From positions 4,030,001 to 4,094,000 of the forward strand of contig NZ_JARUBP010000001.1 in assembly GCF_029626225.1 (NCBI RefSeq): 64,000 bases of DNA, read 5' to 3'. Source of the stretch: Asanoa sp. WMMD1127. GTDB lineage: Bacteria > Actinomycetota > Actinomycetes > Mycobacteriales > Micromonosporaceae. Made by a program: the position numbers and the translations under genes. Positions 7,537 through 16,039 of this stretch are shown piece after piece (the first letter of the stretch is position 1; every line of letters starts with the position of its first letter). Below the pieces are notes generated by a model. The model did no database searches and was not told the origin of the DNA. It saw nothing but the letters and a program-made list of their open reading frames with translations.

Positions 7537-8325
7537 CTACCAAGTGGGAACCTCGTCGGTCTCGAGGAGCGTCTTGAGGCTGGAGATGATCTGCGGCCAG
7601 CCGGTGGTGATGGCGTTGAGCACCGCGCTGTCGGGGCCGGGGAAGCCGCCGTGGATCACCGTGAGCTTGACGGCCGTGCCGGCGGGCTCCAGTTCGAAGG
7701 TCACTGTGGACCGTGGCTCGGCCGCGAACCTGGCGCGATCCTCTTCGGCGATGCCGGACGCCTTGGCCCAGTCGGTGGTGAAGGTGTGCCAGGTGTAGGT
7801 CAGTCGCCGCGGCGGGTCGGACTCCAGGATCACCTGCTCGGGGTCGGCGATCCGGGCGCCGTCGGCGAGCCAGACCATGGTGGAGTCGGCGGCCCAGTCG
7901 GTCTCGAACTCCGTGCCCCAGTAGCGCTTCGTGAAGGCCGGGTCGGTCAGCGCCTGCCAGAGCTTCTCCGGCGTGGTGTTGATGTAGGTGGTGTAGACGA
8001 ACTCCGACGTACTCATGCCTGATCGCTCCAATGTGGTCTTGAGGTCGGCCAGGGCCTGCGCGCGGCCGCGGTCGTAGCGGTTGATCCAGCGGTCGGCGAT
8101 CGCGTTGACCGGGGCGGCGTTGAGGTAGTGCAGCTTCTCCCGCCCGCGGCGGACCGTGGTGACGAGCTCGGCGGCCTCGAGCACCGCGAGGTGCTTGCTC
8201 ACCGACTGGCGCGCCATGTCGAGCCCGGCGCAGAGCTCGCGCAGGCTCTGGCCGTTGCGCGCGTTGAGCGAGTCGAGTAGTTGGCGGCGACTCGGGTCGG
8301 CCAACGCCTTGAAAACGAGGTCCAC
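7537..8325 (-). CDS. ArsR-type HTH regulator fused to an AHSA1/SRPBCC domain
   Basis: 262 residues. Residues 1-100 are a winged-helix ArsR domain (ALADPSRRQLLDSLNARNGQ, DMARQSVSKHLAVLEAAELV) without the metal-binding cysteines of SmtB/ArsR. Residues 105-262 are an AHSA1-type START-like cavity (FVYTTYINTTPEKLWQALTD, YWGTEFETDW, LTVIHGGF). In many genomes these are two adjacent genes; here they form one polypeptide, as in other known fusions. The AHSA1 domain could bind the effector (inference). Two near-identical 20-bp palindromes lie just before the start (8342-8390), so the gene is probably autoregulated. Start at 8325. Confidence 0.88.
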   Translation of the reverse strand: MDLVFKALADPSRRQLLDSLNARNGQSLRELCAGLDMARQSVSKHLAVLEAAELVTTVRRGREKLHYLNAAPVNAIADRWINRYDRGRAQALADLKTTLERSGMSTSEFVYTTYINTTPEKLWQALTDPAFTKRYWGTEFETDWAADSTMVWLADGARIADPEQVILESDPPRRLTYTWHTFTTDWAKASGIAEEDRARFAAEPRSTVTFELEPAGTAVKLTVIHGGFPGPDSAVLNAITTGWPQIISSLKTLLETDEVPTW

Positions 8326-8341
8326 GGGGTCACGTCCTTAC

Positions 8342-8390
8342 AGGCAACCTTATGGCTGCCTTTCGACCATAGGCAGCCGTGTGGCTGCCT
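8342..8390. promoter_or_regulatory. Two tandem ArsR-type operator palindromes
   Basis: AGGCAACCTTATGGCTGCCT (8342-8361) and AGGCAGCCGTGTGGCTGCCT (8371-8390) share the consensus AGGCA-N-CC-N4-GG-N-TGCCT. They are 29 bp apart centre to centre, about three helical turns, and end 17 bp before the ArsR-AHSA1 start. The placement supports autorepression. Confidence 0.75.
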
Positions 8391-8460
8391 GTCAACTGGG
8401 CTCGTTCTCGCCTTAGATGATCAAGTAAAAACTGTCGTACGTACGTTCTAATCTGCCTGC

Positions 8461-8595
8461 ATGGATGTGGAGCTGGCCACCCCGGGTGGCGAAGGCGGTC
8501 CGTGGGGCGATGGGCCTCAGTGGCGTTCGGCGGCCGTGGGTTCCGGCCCGCGGTGCGGCGACCTGATGCGCGCCCTGGGCGCGGGTGTGCGGTGA
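8461..8595 (+). CDS. Possible 44-residue leaderless small ORF
   Basis: ATG at 8461, stop at 8593-8595; protein begins MDVELATPGGEGGPWGDG. The hexamer TAATCT (8449-8454) ends six bases before the ATG, as in other leaderless genes of this window. The region upstream is unusually AT-rich and contains the self-complementary CGTACGTACG (8437-8446). Codon bias is weaker than in neighbouring genes and I recognise no family, so it may be noise or a decayed gene. Confidence 0.3.
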   Translation: MDVELATPGGEGGPWGDGPQWRSAAVGSGPRCGDLMRALGAGVR

Positions 8596-8613
8596 GCTGA
8601 GATGACGATGCGG

Positions 8614-9492
8614 TCAGCGCAGGCGGGGCAGCAGCGCCGGCACCTCGCGCATGTGGTCGGCATAGCCGCCGCGGCGATCCAGCGACCGGCGGTCCATCAA
8701 CGGAATGCTCGCGGCCTTGAAGAGCACGACCATGGCCACGGGCCCGAGCACAGTCCACCACCACGCGGGCGCGGCGGCCAGGCCGAACATCCAGAGCCCC
8801 CACCAGAACGCGATCTCACCGAGATAGTTCGGGTGGCGCGTCCGCCGCCACACCCCGGTCGCCAGGATGCGGCCGCGGTTCTCCGCCGCGGCCGCGAAGC
8901 GGTGCATCTGCCTGTCCGCCACGGCCTCCAGCGCGATCGCGCCCGCGGTCACCGCCGTGGCCACCACATCGAGCCAACCGAAAGGACGTGAGCCGGCGAG
9001 CGCGGGCCAGACCGGGAGCAGACCGAGAAACACGACGAGCGTGGGCATGAGCTGGATGCCGCCCAGGTTCACCAGCCACCACGGCACCCGGCCGCGCGTG
9101 GCCCGCAGGTGCTCGTAGCGCCAGTCGACGTGGTGCAGGCCCTTCCAGCCGTAGGCCCAGTTGCCGGTGAGCCGCACGGCCCAGACGGCGATCAGGGCGA
9201 GCACGACGGCCTGCCGCGCGCCGTCGCCGTTCGGGGCCTCGGCGACCCACCAGGCGGCGACGACGGGCGGGGCGACGCTCCAGTACGGGTCGTACAGGCT
9301 CGCGTTGTCGAGCACCATCGACATACCGAAGATCAAGATGGTCGCGACGATGTCGGCCACGAACACGATTAGCAACGGATGCCAGGAAGGAGGCGCCATA
9401 GCGACCACCACCCAAGCGGCGGCGAACGCGAGCAGATAGGCGCCCAGCACGACGACCATCGACCAGGCTCGCGACACCGATGGCCTACGCAC
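8614..9492 (-). CDS. DUF1295 family integral membrane protein (steroid 5-alpha-reductase-like)
   Basis: 292 residues from the GTG at 9492, chosen because a GGGAGGG Shine-Dalgarno sequence lies a few bases upstream. Several hydrophobic segments span the protein. Diagnostic DUF1295 stretches are YDPYWSVAPP, RLTGNWAYGW, DWRYEHLR and the C-terminal GVWRRTRHPNYLGEIAFWWG, whose TRHPNY block is shared with steroid reductases and ICMT-type methyltransferases, followed by AASIPLMDRRSL. The likely role is a membrane NAD(P)H-linked reductase or lipid-modifying enzyme; the substrate is unknown. It stands alone, with a 600-bp repeat-bearing gap upstream. Confidence 0.85.
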   Translation of the reverse strand: MRRPSVSRAWSMVVVLGAYLLAFAAAWVVVAMAPPSWHPLLIVFVADIVATILIFGMSMVLDNASLYDPYWSVAPPVVAAWWVAEAPNGDGARQAVVLALIAVWAVRLTGNWAYGWKGLHHVDWRYEHLRATRGRVPWWLVNLGGIQLMPTLVVFLGLLPVWPALAGSRPFGWLDVVATAVTAGAIALEAVADRQMHRFAAAAENRGRILATGVWRRTRHPNYLGEIAFWWGLWMFGLAAAPAWWWTVLGPVAMVVLFKAASIPLMDRRSLDRRGGYADHMREVPALLPRLR

Positions 9493-10120
9493 GCGACCCT
9501 CCCGTCCGAGATCGCGATCATCGTAGGCGCCGCCACCGCCCAACACCATGCCCACACCACCTCTCGCAATCGAGGCGGCGACCGCCGTCGCATCGCGCCT
9601 CGCGGCGCCGGCTGGCTCGCGCTCGACGCTGCCACGCTGCGGCGAGGTGCTGCGTCACGGTGGGTGAGCGGCGCCGCGCCCCGCCGCGGCGGGCGCCGGG
9701 CGACGCGGCGCCGCGCTGCGCGGCGCTGCGCTGCGCTGCGCGACGCTGCGTCAAGGGCGTTGGGCGACGCTGCGTCAAGGGCGTTGGGCGACGCTGCGTC
9801 AAGGGCGCCAGGCGACGCTGGGCTGCGGTCCGGGCGACGCTGCGCTGCGCGACGCTGCGTCAAGGGTGCCGGGCGACGCTGCGTTCCTGGTGCTGCGGGC
9901 TGCTGGGTCGTGCCGGCCGTGCGGTGCGTGGCCGGCAGCGCTGGTTCGCTCCGCTGCGTTCCCGGCCTTCGCCAGCGCGGCGAGGCGGCGATGCGCGGGC
10001 GCGTGCCCCGGTTCCAGGCTGGGCATGCGTGAAAGTGGGGATGCGCACCCGAACGAAACTCGGGTCGCCAGAATCGTTGCGGTCCTGCACACTTCTGTCG
10101 TGGAAGGGAGACGTTCCGGG
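9493..10120. other. Gene-free interval containing simple tandem repeats
   Basis: No frame here shows family likeness. The centre is built from CGACGCTGCG-type units (listed separately). The last part carries the ribosome-binding site of the lipid kinase gene (GGAAGGGAG at about 10102-10110). Confidence 0.6.
9741..9873. repeat. 24-bp tandem repeat array
   Basis: The unit starts CGACGCTGCGTCAAGGGCG. Units 1 and 2 (9741-9764, 9765-9788) are identical; unit 3 (9789-9812) differs in the last bases; 9813-9834 and 9835-9849 are diverged or shortened; 9850-9873 is again close to the consensus. The copies abut, so this is a minisatellite-like array and not CRISPR. Confidence 0.85.
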
Positions 10121-11080
10121 GTGCGCTCGGCTGTGGTGTTCAACCCGGCCAAGCTGGACGATCCCGACGATCTGCGGGTCGTGCTCGAGAAGGCTCTGGC
10201 CAAGGCCGGCTGGCCCGCGCCGGAGTGGCACGAGACCACCCGCGAGGATCCGGGGCGCGGGCAGAGTCGCGCGGCGGTCGATGCCGGCGCCGATGTCGTG
10301 TTCGCGTGCGGCGGTGACGGCACCATCATGGCCTGCGCGTCGGGGCTGGTCGGGACCGAGGCGGCGCTCGCCGTGCTGCCCAGCGGCACCGGCAACCTGC
10401 TCGCCGCCAACCTGGGCCTCTCCGGTGACCTCGCCGCCGGGATCGCCGTGGCGATCGAGGGTGGGCGGCGGCGGCTCGACCTCGGGCTGCTCAAGGGCGG
10501 CGACGAGAAGCGCTACTTCACCGTGATGGCCGGCATGGGGTTCGACGCCCAGATGCTGGGGTCGACCTCCGAGACGACGAAGGCGCGGATCGGCTGGCCG
10601 GCGTACATCGTGGGTGGGTTGAAGCATCTGCGTGACGGACCGATGCGGATCTCGGTGCGGATCGACGACCGGCCACCGATGCGGCGGCGGGCGCGGTCCG
10701 TGCTCATCGCCAACGTGGGCCGGCTGCAGGGCGGCGTGCGGCTGTTCAAGGAGGCCGAGCCCGACGACGGTTGGCTCGACATCGCGATCCTCACCCCGCG
10801 CACCGTCGGGCACTGGGCCGCGCTCGGCTGGGCGGTGCTGCGGCGCCGGGGCCGGGTGCCGCGGATGGAGACCTACCGCGGCCACCGCATCCAGGTCAGC
10901 AGCAACCGGCCGCAGCCGCGCGAGCTCGACGGGGATGTGATCGAGGCCGGCCGCACGCTCCAGGTCGAGGTGCAGCCGCGGGCGATCTGGCTGTGCGTAC
11001 CCCGACCGGAAGACTCCGACGACCTGACCTACGACGTCGACGCGGCGTCCGAGCGGGGCGAGCGGCTGGTGCAGCAATGA
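10121..11080 (+). CDS. Diacylglycerol kinase-family lipid kinase (YegS/DagK-like)
   Basis: 319 residues from the GTG at 10121, which has GGAAGGGAG about 10 nt upstream. The DAGK catalytic domain is plain: VVFNPAKLDD at the start, phosphate loop FACGGDGTIMACASGL and VLPSGTGNLLAANLGL, then a beta-sandwich C-terminal half. The enzyme should phosphorylate a lipid alcohol (diacylglycerol or similar) with ATP at the inner membrane face; specificity cannot be read from sequence. Its stop overlaps the YihY start by ATGA, and a double PAP2 phosphatase follows, so the operon pairs a lipid kinase with phosphatase-type enzymes. Confidence 0.88.
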   Translation: MRSAVVFNPAKLDDPDDLRVVLEKALAKAGWPAPEWHETTREDPGRGQSRAAVDAGADVVFACGGDGTIMACASGLVGTEAALAVLPSGTGNLLAANLGLSGDLAAGIAVAIEGGRRRLDLGLLKGGDEKRYFTVMAGMGFDAQMLGSTSETTKARIGWPAYIVGGLKHLRDGPMRISVRIDDRPPMRRRARSVLIANVGRLQGGVRLFKEAEPDDGWLDIAILTPRTVGHWAALGWAVLRRRGRVPRMETYRGHRIQVSSNRPQPRELDGDVIEAGRTLQVEVQPRAIWLCVPRPEDSDDLTYDVDAASERGERLVQQ

Positions 11081-12075
11081 GCTCCACCCGCATCGTGCCG
11101 GAGACGCGGCTGATGACCGCCGAGCAGCTCACCGCCGACGACGCCTGGCACACGCTCAAGCGCCACGGCGGTTGGCATCTGCTGCGCGACGCGTTCGTGC
11201 GGCTGCGCTACGGCGACGGCTTCAGCCACGCCCGGGCGTTCGCGTTCCAGCTCTGCCTGGCCGTCGTACCCTTCCTGATCGCCCTCACCGGTCTGACCAC
11301 CGACCTGGGTGTCGAGGCCGGCGGCCGGGTGGTCGCCGACACCGTGATCGCGCTGACCCCGGGTGCCAGCGTCGACGTCGTGCGCGACCTGCTGGTCGAC
11401 GACGAGCGCACCGAGGACGCCGGCGAGCTGGCGCTTGCCCTGGGTCTCCTGACCGGCCTGGTGGCGCTGACCATGGCGATGTCGCAGGTCGAGCGCGGGG
11501 CCAACCGGATCTACGGTGTCGAGCGCGACCGGCCGGCGTTCTTCAAATACGTCCGGGCCGCGGTGCTCGCGGTGACCGCCGGCCTGCCGATGCTGCTCGG
11601 CTTCCTCATCCTCGTCGCCGGCGGGCCGATCGGGGCCTCCCTCCAACAGCATTACGGCTGGGGTGGCTGGGTGCACGACGTCTTCGACGTGGTCCGCTGG
11701 CCGCTGTCGATCGCCCTGACCGTTTTCGCCGTGGCGGTGCTGTTCCGGCACACCCCGCGCCGGCGCCAACCCGGACTGTCGTGGCTGCTGTTCGGCGCCG
11801 GCATCGCGACCGTGCTGTGGGTCGGCGCGAGCGTCCTGCTCGCCATCTACGTCGCGGTCGCCGAGAGCTTCAACCAGACCTACGGCGCGCTCACCGGGAT
11901 CATGGCGCTGCTCATCTGGGCCAACCTGACCGGCGTGGCGTTCTTCTTCGGCCTCGCGTTCGCCGCGCAGCTCGAAGGCATGCGGGTCGGCGCGCCCGAG
12001 CCCGCCGAGCCTGACATGTGGAAGCCGATCGAGCAGCGCGTCGACGAGGGTGTGCCCGAGACGACTTCCGGGTAA
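11077..12075 (+). CDS. YihY/virulence factor BrkB family membrane protein
   Basis: 332 residues from the ATG at 11077, overlapping the lipid kinase stop. Family features are the early HARAFAFQLCLAVVPFLIAL segment, FFKYVRAAVLAV, LSIALTVFAVAVLFRHTPRRRQP with the usual P-rich cytosolic turn, and the final ESFNQTYGALTGIMALLIWANLTGVAFFFG block. About six membrane spans are predicted by eye. The function of the family is unsettled; older RNase BN annotations are wrong. Its position between a lipid kinase and PAP2 phosphatases suggests an envelope lipid role (inference). Confidence 0.88.
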   Translation: MSSTRIVPETRLMTAEQLTADDAWHTLKRHGGWHLLRDAFVRLRYGDGFSHARAFAFQLCLAVVPFLIALTGLTTDLGVEAGGRVVADTVIALTPGASVDVVRDLLVDDERTEDAGELALALGLLTGLVALTMAMSQVERGANRIYGVERDRPAFFKYVRAAVLAVTAGLPMLLGFLILVAGGPIGASLQQHYGWGGWVHDVFDVVRWPLSIALTVFAVAVLFRHTPRRRQPGLSWLLFGAGIATVLWVGASVLLAIYVAVAESFNQTYGALTGIMALLIWANLTGVAFFFGLAFAAQLEGMRVGAPEPAEPDMWKPIEQRVDEGVPETTSG

Positions 12076-12086
12076 CAGATCCGCCC

Positions 12087-13601
12087 ATGACGGTCGGTAC
12101 GGACACCGGGGCCCAGCCGGACGCGAAGGAACGCGGCGGCATCCTGCAGCGCCCCCTCGAACACTTCACCGCGCGCAGCCTCGGGGGCCTCGTCGCGGTC
12201 GTCGTCGCCGGGATCGCGTTCGGCGTGCTGCTCGCCCTGGTCCGGTTCAAGTTCGGCCCGTTGTACGACCTCGACCACGGCGTCGCCGACTCCGTCAACG
12301 GCTACGTCTCCGACCACGAGGGCCTGCTCAACGTCATCCGGTTCGTCACCGACCTCGGCGGGCCGCTCAAGGTCTGGGCGGTCGTCCTCGGCGTGGCGGT
12401 CCTGCTGATCCGCCGCCGCATCCGCCTCGCGGTCTACCTGGTGATCGCCGGCCTCGGCGCCCTCGTCCTCGACCCGACGATCAAGCTGCTGGTCGGCCGG
12501 CTGCGCCCGGTGGTCGACGTCCCGGTCGCCCACGCGCCCGGCAACAGCTTCCCCAGCGGCCACGCGCTCGGCTCGTTCGTCGTCTACGGCTCGCTGCTGC
12601 TGGTCTTCCTGCCGGCCGTGCCGAGGCGCTGGCGCCCCGCCGTCATCGCCGCGGTCGGCACCCTGGTCGCCCTGATCGGGGTCAGCCGGATCGCGCTCGG
12701 CGTGCACTTCGTCTCCGACGTGCTGGCCGGCTGGCTGCTCGGCGCGGCCTGGCTCGGCATCACGTTGTACGCGTTCCGCCTCTGGCGCCGCGAGGACGGC
12801 CGCCCCGAGCCGGCGCTCACCGAGGGCCTCGAGCCGGAAGCCGCGCAGGACCTCAAGCCGGCGCCGACCGAGCGCGCGGTGCTGCACCACCCGTGGGTCG
12901 GGCTGGCCGAGGTGCTGGTCGGCTGGGTGCTCGTACTCGGCGCGCTCTTCGGTTTCGGCATGTGGGCCAGCTACCACGCCGACGGCACGGTGATCGCGGC
13001 CCTCGACGACGCGGTGCCGCGCTGGTTCGCCGAGCACCGCACCCCGATGCTGGACGGTTGGAGCCACTGGGCCAGCAAGGCGGGTGACACCCACACGATC
13101 CTCGCCGTGTCGCTCGTGTTCTGCACGCTGGTTCTGGCACGCTGGCGGCAATGGCGGCCGATCCTGTTCCTCACGCTCGTGATGATCGGCGAGCTGACGC
13201 TCTTCCTCTCCTCGGCCGCCGCGGTCAACCGCCCGCGCCCCGACGTGCCGCACCTCGACCAGAACCTGCCGACGGCGGCGTTCCCGAGCGGCCACATCGC
13301 CGCGACGCTGTGCCTGTGGACGACGATCGCACTGATCGTCATGGCCCGCACCGACAGCTGGTGGCGCTGGCTCTCGATCGTCGCCGCCGTCGTCATGCCG
13401 GTCATCGTCACCACGTCGCGCTTTTACCGCGGCATGCACCACCCGAGCGACCTGATGGGCGCACTCATGCTGACTGCCCTTTGGGTCGGCCTGCTCTTCG
13501 TCGTGCTGCGCCCCAACGCGGAGGCGGTGAAGGCAGATGCGGGTGATGACCTACAACATCAAGACCGGGGGGTACGACGGTTCGCGCGGCGCTCGGCTTG
13601 A
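12087..13601 (+). CDS. Duplicated PAP2-family membrane phosphatase
   Basis: 504 residues from the ATG at 12087. It holds two complete PAP2 modules in tandem. The first (residues about 40-235) has KLLVGRLRPVVDV, NSFPSGHA and SRIALGVHFVSD; the second (about 270-480) has AAVNRPRPDVPH, AAFPSGHIAA and SRFYRGMHHPSD. Both keep all three phosphatase signature motifs, so both may be active. Each sits in a bundle of about five or six membrane helices with the active site facing outward, as known for the family. It follows YihY by 11 bp. The last 65 bp overlap the next gene in another frame, so the C-terminal tail after AEAVKADAG may be a recent extension. Confidence 0.9.
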   Translation: MTVGTDTGAQPDAKERGGILQRPLEHFTARSLGGLVAVVVAGIAFGVLLALVRFKFGPLYDLDHGVADSVNGYVSDHEGLLNVIRFVTDLGGPLKVWAVVLGVAVLLIRRRIRLAVYLVIAGLGALVLDPTIKLLVGRLRPVVDVPVAHAPGNSFPSGHALGSFVVYGSLLLVFLPAVPRRWRPAVIAAVGTLVALIGVSRIALGVHFVSDVLAGWLLGAAWLGITLYAFRLWRREDGRPEPALTEGLEPEAAQDLKPAPTERAVLHHPWVGLAEVLVGWVLVLGALFGFGMWASYHADGTVIAALDDAVPRWFAEHRTPMLDGWSHWASKAGDTHTILAVSLVFCTLVLARWRQWRPILFLTLVMIGELTLFLSSAAAVNRPRPDVPHLDQNLPTAAFPSGHIAATLCLWTTIALIVMARTDSWWRWLSIVAAVVMPVIVTTSRFYRGMHHPSDLMGALMLTALWVGLLFVVLRPNAEAVKADAGDDLQHQDRGVRRFARRSA

Positions 13602-14343
13602 CGACATCGCTGAGGTCATCGCCTCCGCCCGACCCGACATCGTAGCCCTCCAGGAGCTCCGCGGCGAATCCGGCCCCTGGCTGGCCGAGCGCCTCGGCAT
13701 GCGGATGGTCCGCGCCCGCTCGTTCTGGGGCCAACCGGTGGCGATCCTGACCGATCCAGAGTGGACGGTGCTGTCGGCCGGCAGCGTCGCCCGCCCGTTC
13801 CACCACGCGGCGGCCCGCGCCGAGGTGGCCACCCTCGGCGGCCCGCTCACGGTGATCTCCGCACACCTCAACCCGCACTGGGGCTGGCGCCGCCTCGCCG
13901 AAGCCCGCTGGCTGGTCAACGCGGTCGGCCGGGCGCGCCTGGCGCTGGTGATGGGCGACCTCAACACCCTCGACCCGTGGACCGACCACCAGGAGCGGCT
14001 ACGCGCCCTGCCGCCGCCCTACCGGGTCCGCCACCTCCGCCGCCGCCCCTTCGGCCGCCCCCCGTCCGACCGCGACGTGGGCGCGCTCGCCCGCGTCGAC
14101 ACCCGCGCCATCGCGGCCCTCGACGCCGCCGGCCTGATCGACGTGTTCCGCACCGTCGGCGAGGGCCCGGCCGAGACGGCACCGACGGCGCTCGGGGGAG
14201 CGGAGTTCTCCGGCATGCGCCTGGACTACATGTTCGCCACCCAAGGGCTCCGCGACCACCTCCGCTCCTGCCGCGTCCTGCGCACGCCGGCCGCCGACCG
14301 CGCCAGCGACCACTACGCGCTGCTCGCTGAGATCGACATCTGA
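13537..14343 (+). CDS. Endonuclease/exonuclease/phosphatase (EEP) family protein
   Basis: 268 residues with the full EEP signature in order: MTYNIKTGGYD, IVALQELRGES (metal Glu), TVISAHLNPHW, LVMGDLNTLD (Asp/Asn), MRLDYMFAT and the terminal SDHYALLAEIDI (Asp/His). No signal peptide, so probably cytosolic. Family members cleave phosphodiesters in nucleic acids, lipids or phosphoinositides; none can be singled out here. The start lies inside the 3' end of the double PAP2 gene (65-bp overlap), so it belongs to the same transcript and completes a lipid-kinase/phosphatase-like operon. Confidence 0.88.
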   Translation: MRVMTYNIKTGGYDGSRGARLDDIAEVIASARPDIVALQELRGESGPWLAERLGMRMVRARSFWGQPVAILTDPEWTVLSAGSVARPFHHAAARAEVATLGGPLTVISAHLNPHWGWRRLAEARWLVNAVGRARLALVMGDLNTLDPWTDHQERLRALPPPYRVRHLRRRPFGRPPSDRDVGALARVDTRAIAALDAAGLIDVFRTVGEGPAETAPTALGGAEFSGMRLDYMFATQGLRDHLRSCRVLRTPAADRASDHYALLAEIDI

Positions 14344-14439
14344 CGGGCGATTCACTGCCTGCCTGCGACTTCATGGCTCGTTCGTCGCGCTGCCCGACGA
14401 TGCCGCGGATAGTGCCGCAGCGCCCGGCCGTCGTGCGCC

Positions 14440-15096
14440 TCAGCGCATTCTGTCGACCGCGTCGGCGAGGGCCGAGACGGACGCCACCGATGCCAGGTCC
14501 GCCTTGTAGTGGTCGTCGTTCCGCGCCGGTTGCTCGGCCAACGGAGTGTCGATCGCGTCCCGGGAGGTCGCGGTCCACAGCCCTCGGGAGTTGACGACCC
14601 GGTAGAGACCCGCCTCGGCCCCGCCCTTGTGTCGCAGAAAGACCACCATCTCACCCTGGGGCAGCGACGCGGAGACCTCTTTGACGGCGTCGTCGGGGCC
14701 CGCGCCCTGTTGAGCGCTGATCATGAACTCGACGGGAACGGGGGACGGGATGCGTCCGCCGGCGAGCTGGCGTGACACCGAAAGGTTCACGGCGAGATAG
14801 TGGACACTGTCGCCAGCCTCCGCGCTCACGGTCCGCATCTTCCCGACTCCGCTGAATCGGCCGAGAACGGTCGCGTCGGCGCTCATCACCATGCTGCCCA
14901 TGGGCGCGTACGGCTCCACCTCGTCCCCGGTGATCCGGAACGTCTCCCAGAACCGTTCCGAAGCGTCACCGGAGTTGCTCAGCGCGCCCGCCGAGTCATC
15001 GGACGCGCACCCCACCGCACCAACGAACAAGGTGACGGTAAGCAGCGCGGTCAATGACGCCGCCCGAATCCGTTTGGCGAGTGACATCTGATTCAT
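14440..15096 (-). CDS. Secreted putative lipoprotein of unknown function
   Basis: 218 residues from the ATG at 15096 (MNQMSLAKRIRAASLTALL). The N-terminus is a lipoprotein-type signal with positive RIR and a hydrophobic stretch ending FVGAVGCASDDSAG. The lipobox is loose because -3 is Ala rather than Leu. The mature part contains VSRQLAG, GEMVVFLRHKGG and LYRVVNSRGLW, compatible with a small beta-rich extracellular domain, but I recognise no family. It is divergent from the phosphotransferase gene, with a 100-bp shared promoter region. Confidence 0.7.
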   Translation of the reverse strand: MNQMSLAKRIRAASLTALLTVTLFVGAVGCASDDSAGALSNSGDASERFWETFRITGDEVEPYAPMGSMVMSADATVLGRFSGVGKMRTVSAEAGDSVHYLAVNLSVSRQLAGGRIPSPVPVEFMISAQQGAGPDDAVKEVSASLPQGEMVVFLRHKGGAEAGLYRVVNSRGLWTATSRDAIDTPLAEQPARNDDHYKADLASVASVSALADAVDRMR

Positions 15097-15195
15097 CGGA
15101 TCCCCATCGAGTGTCGCCCTCGCTGGCCTCGCACGCGTTCCAGTGTCACAGAACCAGGGCGAGGCCACACTGACGATGAGGCAGGCTCGCCTCGC

Positions 15196-16023
15196 GTGGG
15201 GAACGCACGATCCGAAACCAGCTGGTGCGCCGGGCGCCGGCGGGTGCAGGATCTGGCGGTGGACGAGGTCGCGGCGCGGTTCGGGCTCGGGACGGTTGCG
15301 GACAACCCGGTCCGGGTCACCGGGGGACTGTCCAATGAGGTGTGGCGGGTCGTGACCGACACGGGAGCGTTCGCGGTCAAGCGGATGGTGCTCAACGCCG
15401 ACCGGCCCGACTTCGTCGGCAACGTCGAGGCGTCCTACGCCGTCGAACGACGGGCCTGGCAGGCCGGCGTAAGAATGCCGGAGCCCGTCCCGGATCCGGA
15501 CACCGGCCGAGCCCTCGCCACCGTCGACGGCAGCCTCTTCCGCGTGCACCGCTGGCTCGACGGCCAACCCCGAGCCGGCACCGCCACGGACGCCGCCGAC
15601 CTGCTCGCCACCATCCACGCCGCCGGCGCACCCCGCCGTGCCCACGGCATGCTCGTCGTCGACAGCCACCGCGACCTCGACCGCAAGAACGCCCTCCTGC
15701 GCGCCGACGGCACCCTCGCCGCCCTCGACTGGGACGCCGCCGGCCCGATCGGCGCCGTCCACGAGGCCGCGGCCCTCGCGCTCGACTGGTCCGCCAACGA
15801 CCCCGGAACGTTCGCGACCGCCATTGACCGCTACCAGGACCGCAGCGGCCTCACCGTCCCCGCCGAGCCGTGGATCTTCGACGGTTGGATCGCCGCCCAA
15901 CGTGGCTGGCTTGATCACCACCGAGGGGAGAACGGCGACCCGGAGCAGGTCCGGCTGACCCTCGCCCACCTGCAGGGACTCGACGACAACCGCGACGACC
16001 TGCTCGCCGCCATAGGCGCCTGA
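15196..16023 (+). CDS. APH-family phosphotransferase (aminoglycoside/choline kinase fold)
   Basis: Up to 275 residues. A kinase-like fold is shown by VRVTGGLSNEVWRVVTDTGAFAVKRM (nucleotide loop and Lys), the catalytic loop VDSHRDLDRKNALL (HxD...N) and the metal-binding Asp in LAALDWDAAGPIGAVHEAA. Family members phosphorylate small alcohols or antibiotics; the substrate cannot be told. Three in-frame GTG codons (15196, 15244, 15259) could start it; only 15259 has AGGA at a good distance, so the first 21 residues may not be translated. It is divergent from the lipoprotein gene. Confidence 0.75.
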   Translation: MGNARSETSWCAGRRRVQDLAVDEVAARFGLGTVADNPVRVTGGLSNEVWRVVTDTGAFAVKRMVLNADRPDFVGNVEASYAVERRAWQAGVRMPEPVPDPDTGRALATVDGSLFRVHRWLDGQPRAGTATDAADLLATIHAAGAPRRAHGMLVVDSHRDLDRKNALLRADGTLAALDWDAAGPIGAVHEAAALALDWSANDPGTFATAIDRYQDRSGLTVPAEPWIFDGWIAAQRGWLDHHRGENGDPEQVRLTLAHLQGLDDNRDDLLAAIGA

Positions 16024-16039
16024 CGTCCCGACCCGAGCA

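Noticed and set aside
9741-9873. CRISPR-like array
   Set aside because: The units are directly adjacent with no spacers and no cas genes are near.
9379-10032. Frame with DAASRALG repeats encoded by the 24-bp units
   Set aside because: A 24-bp repeat leaves all frames open; flanks show no codon bias or start signal, so I treat it as a DNA repeat.
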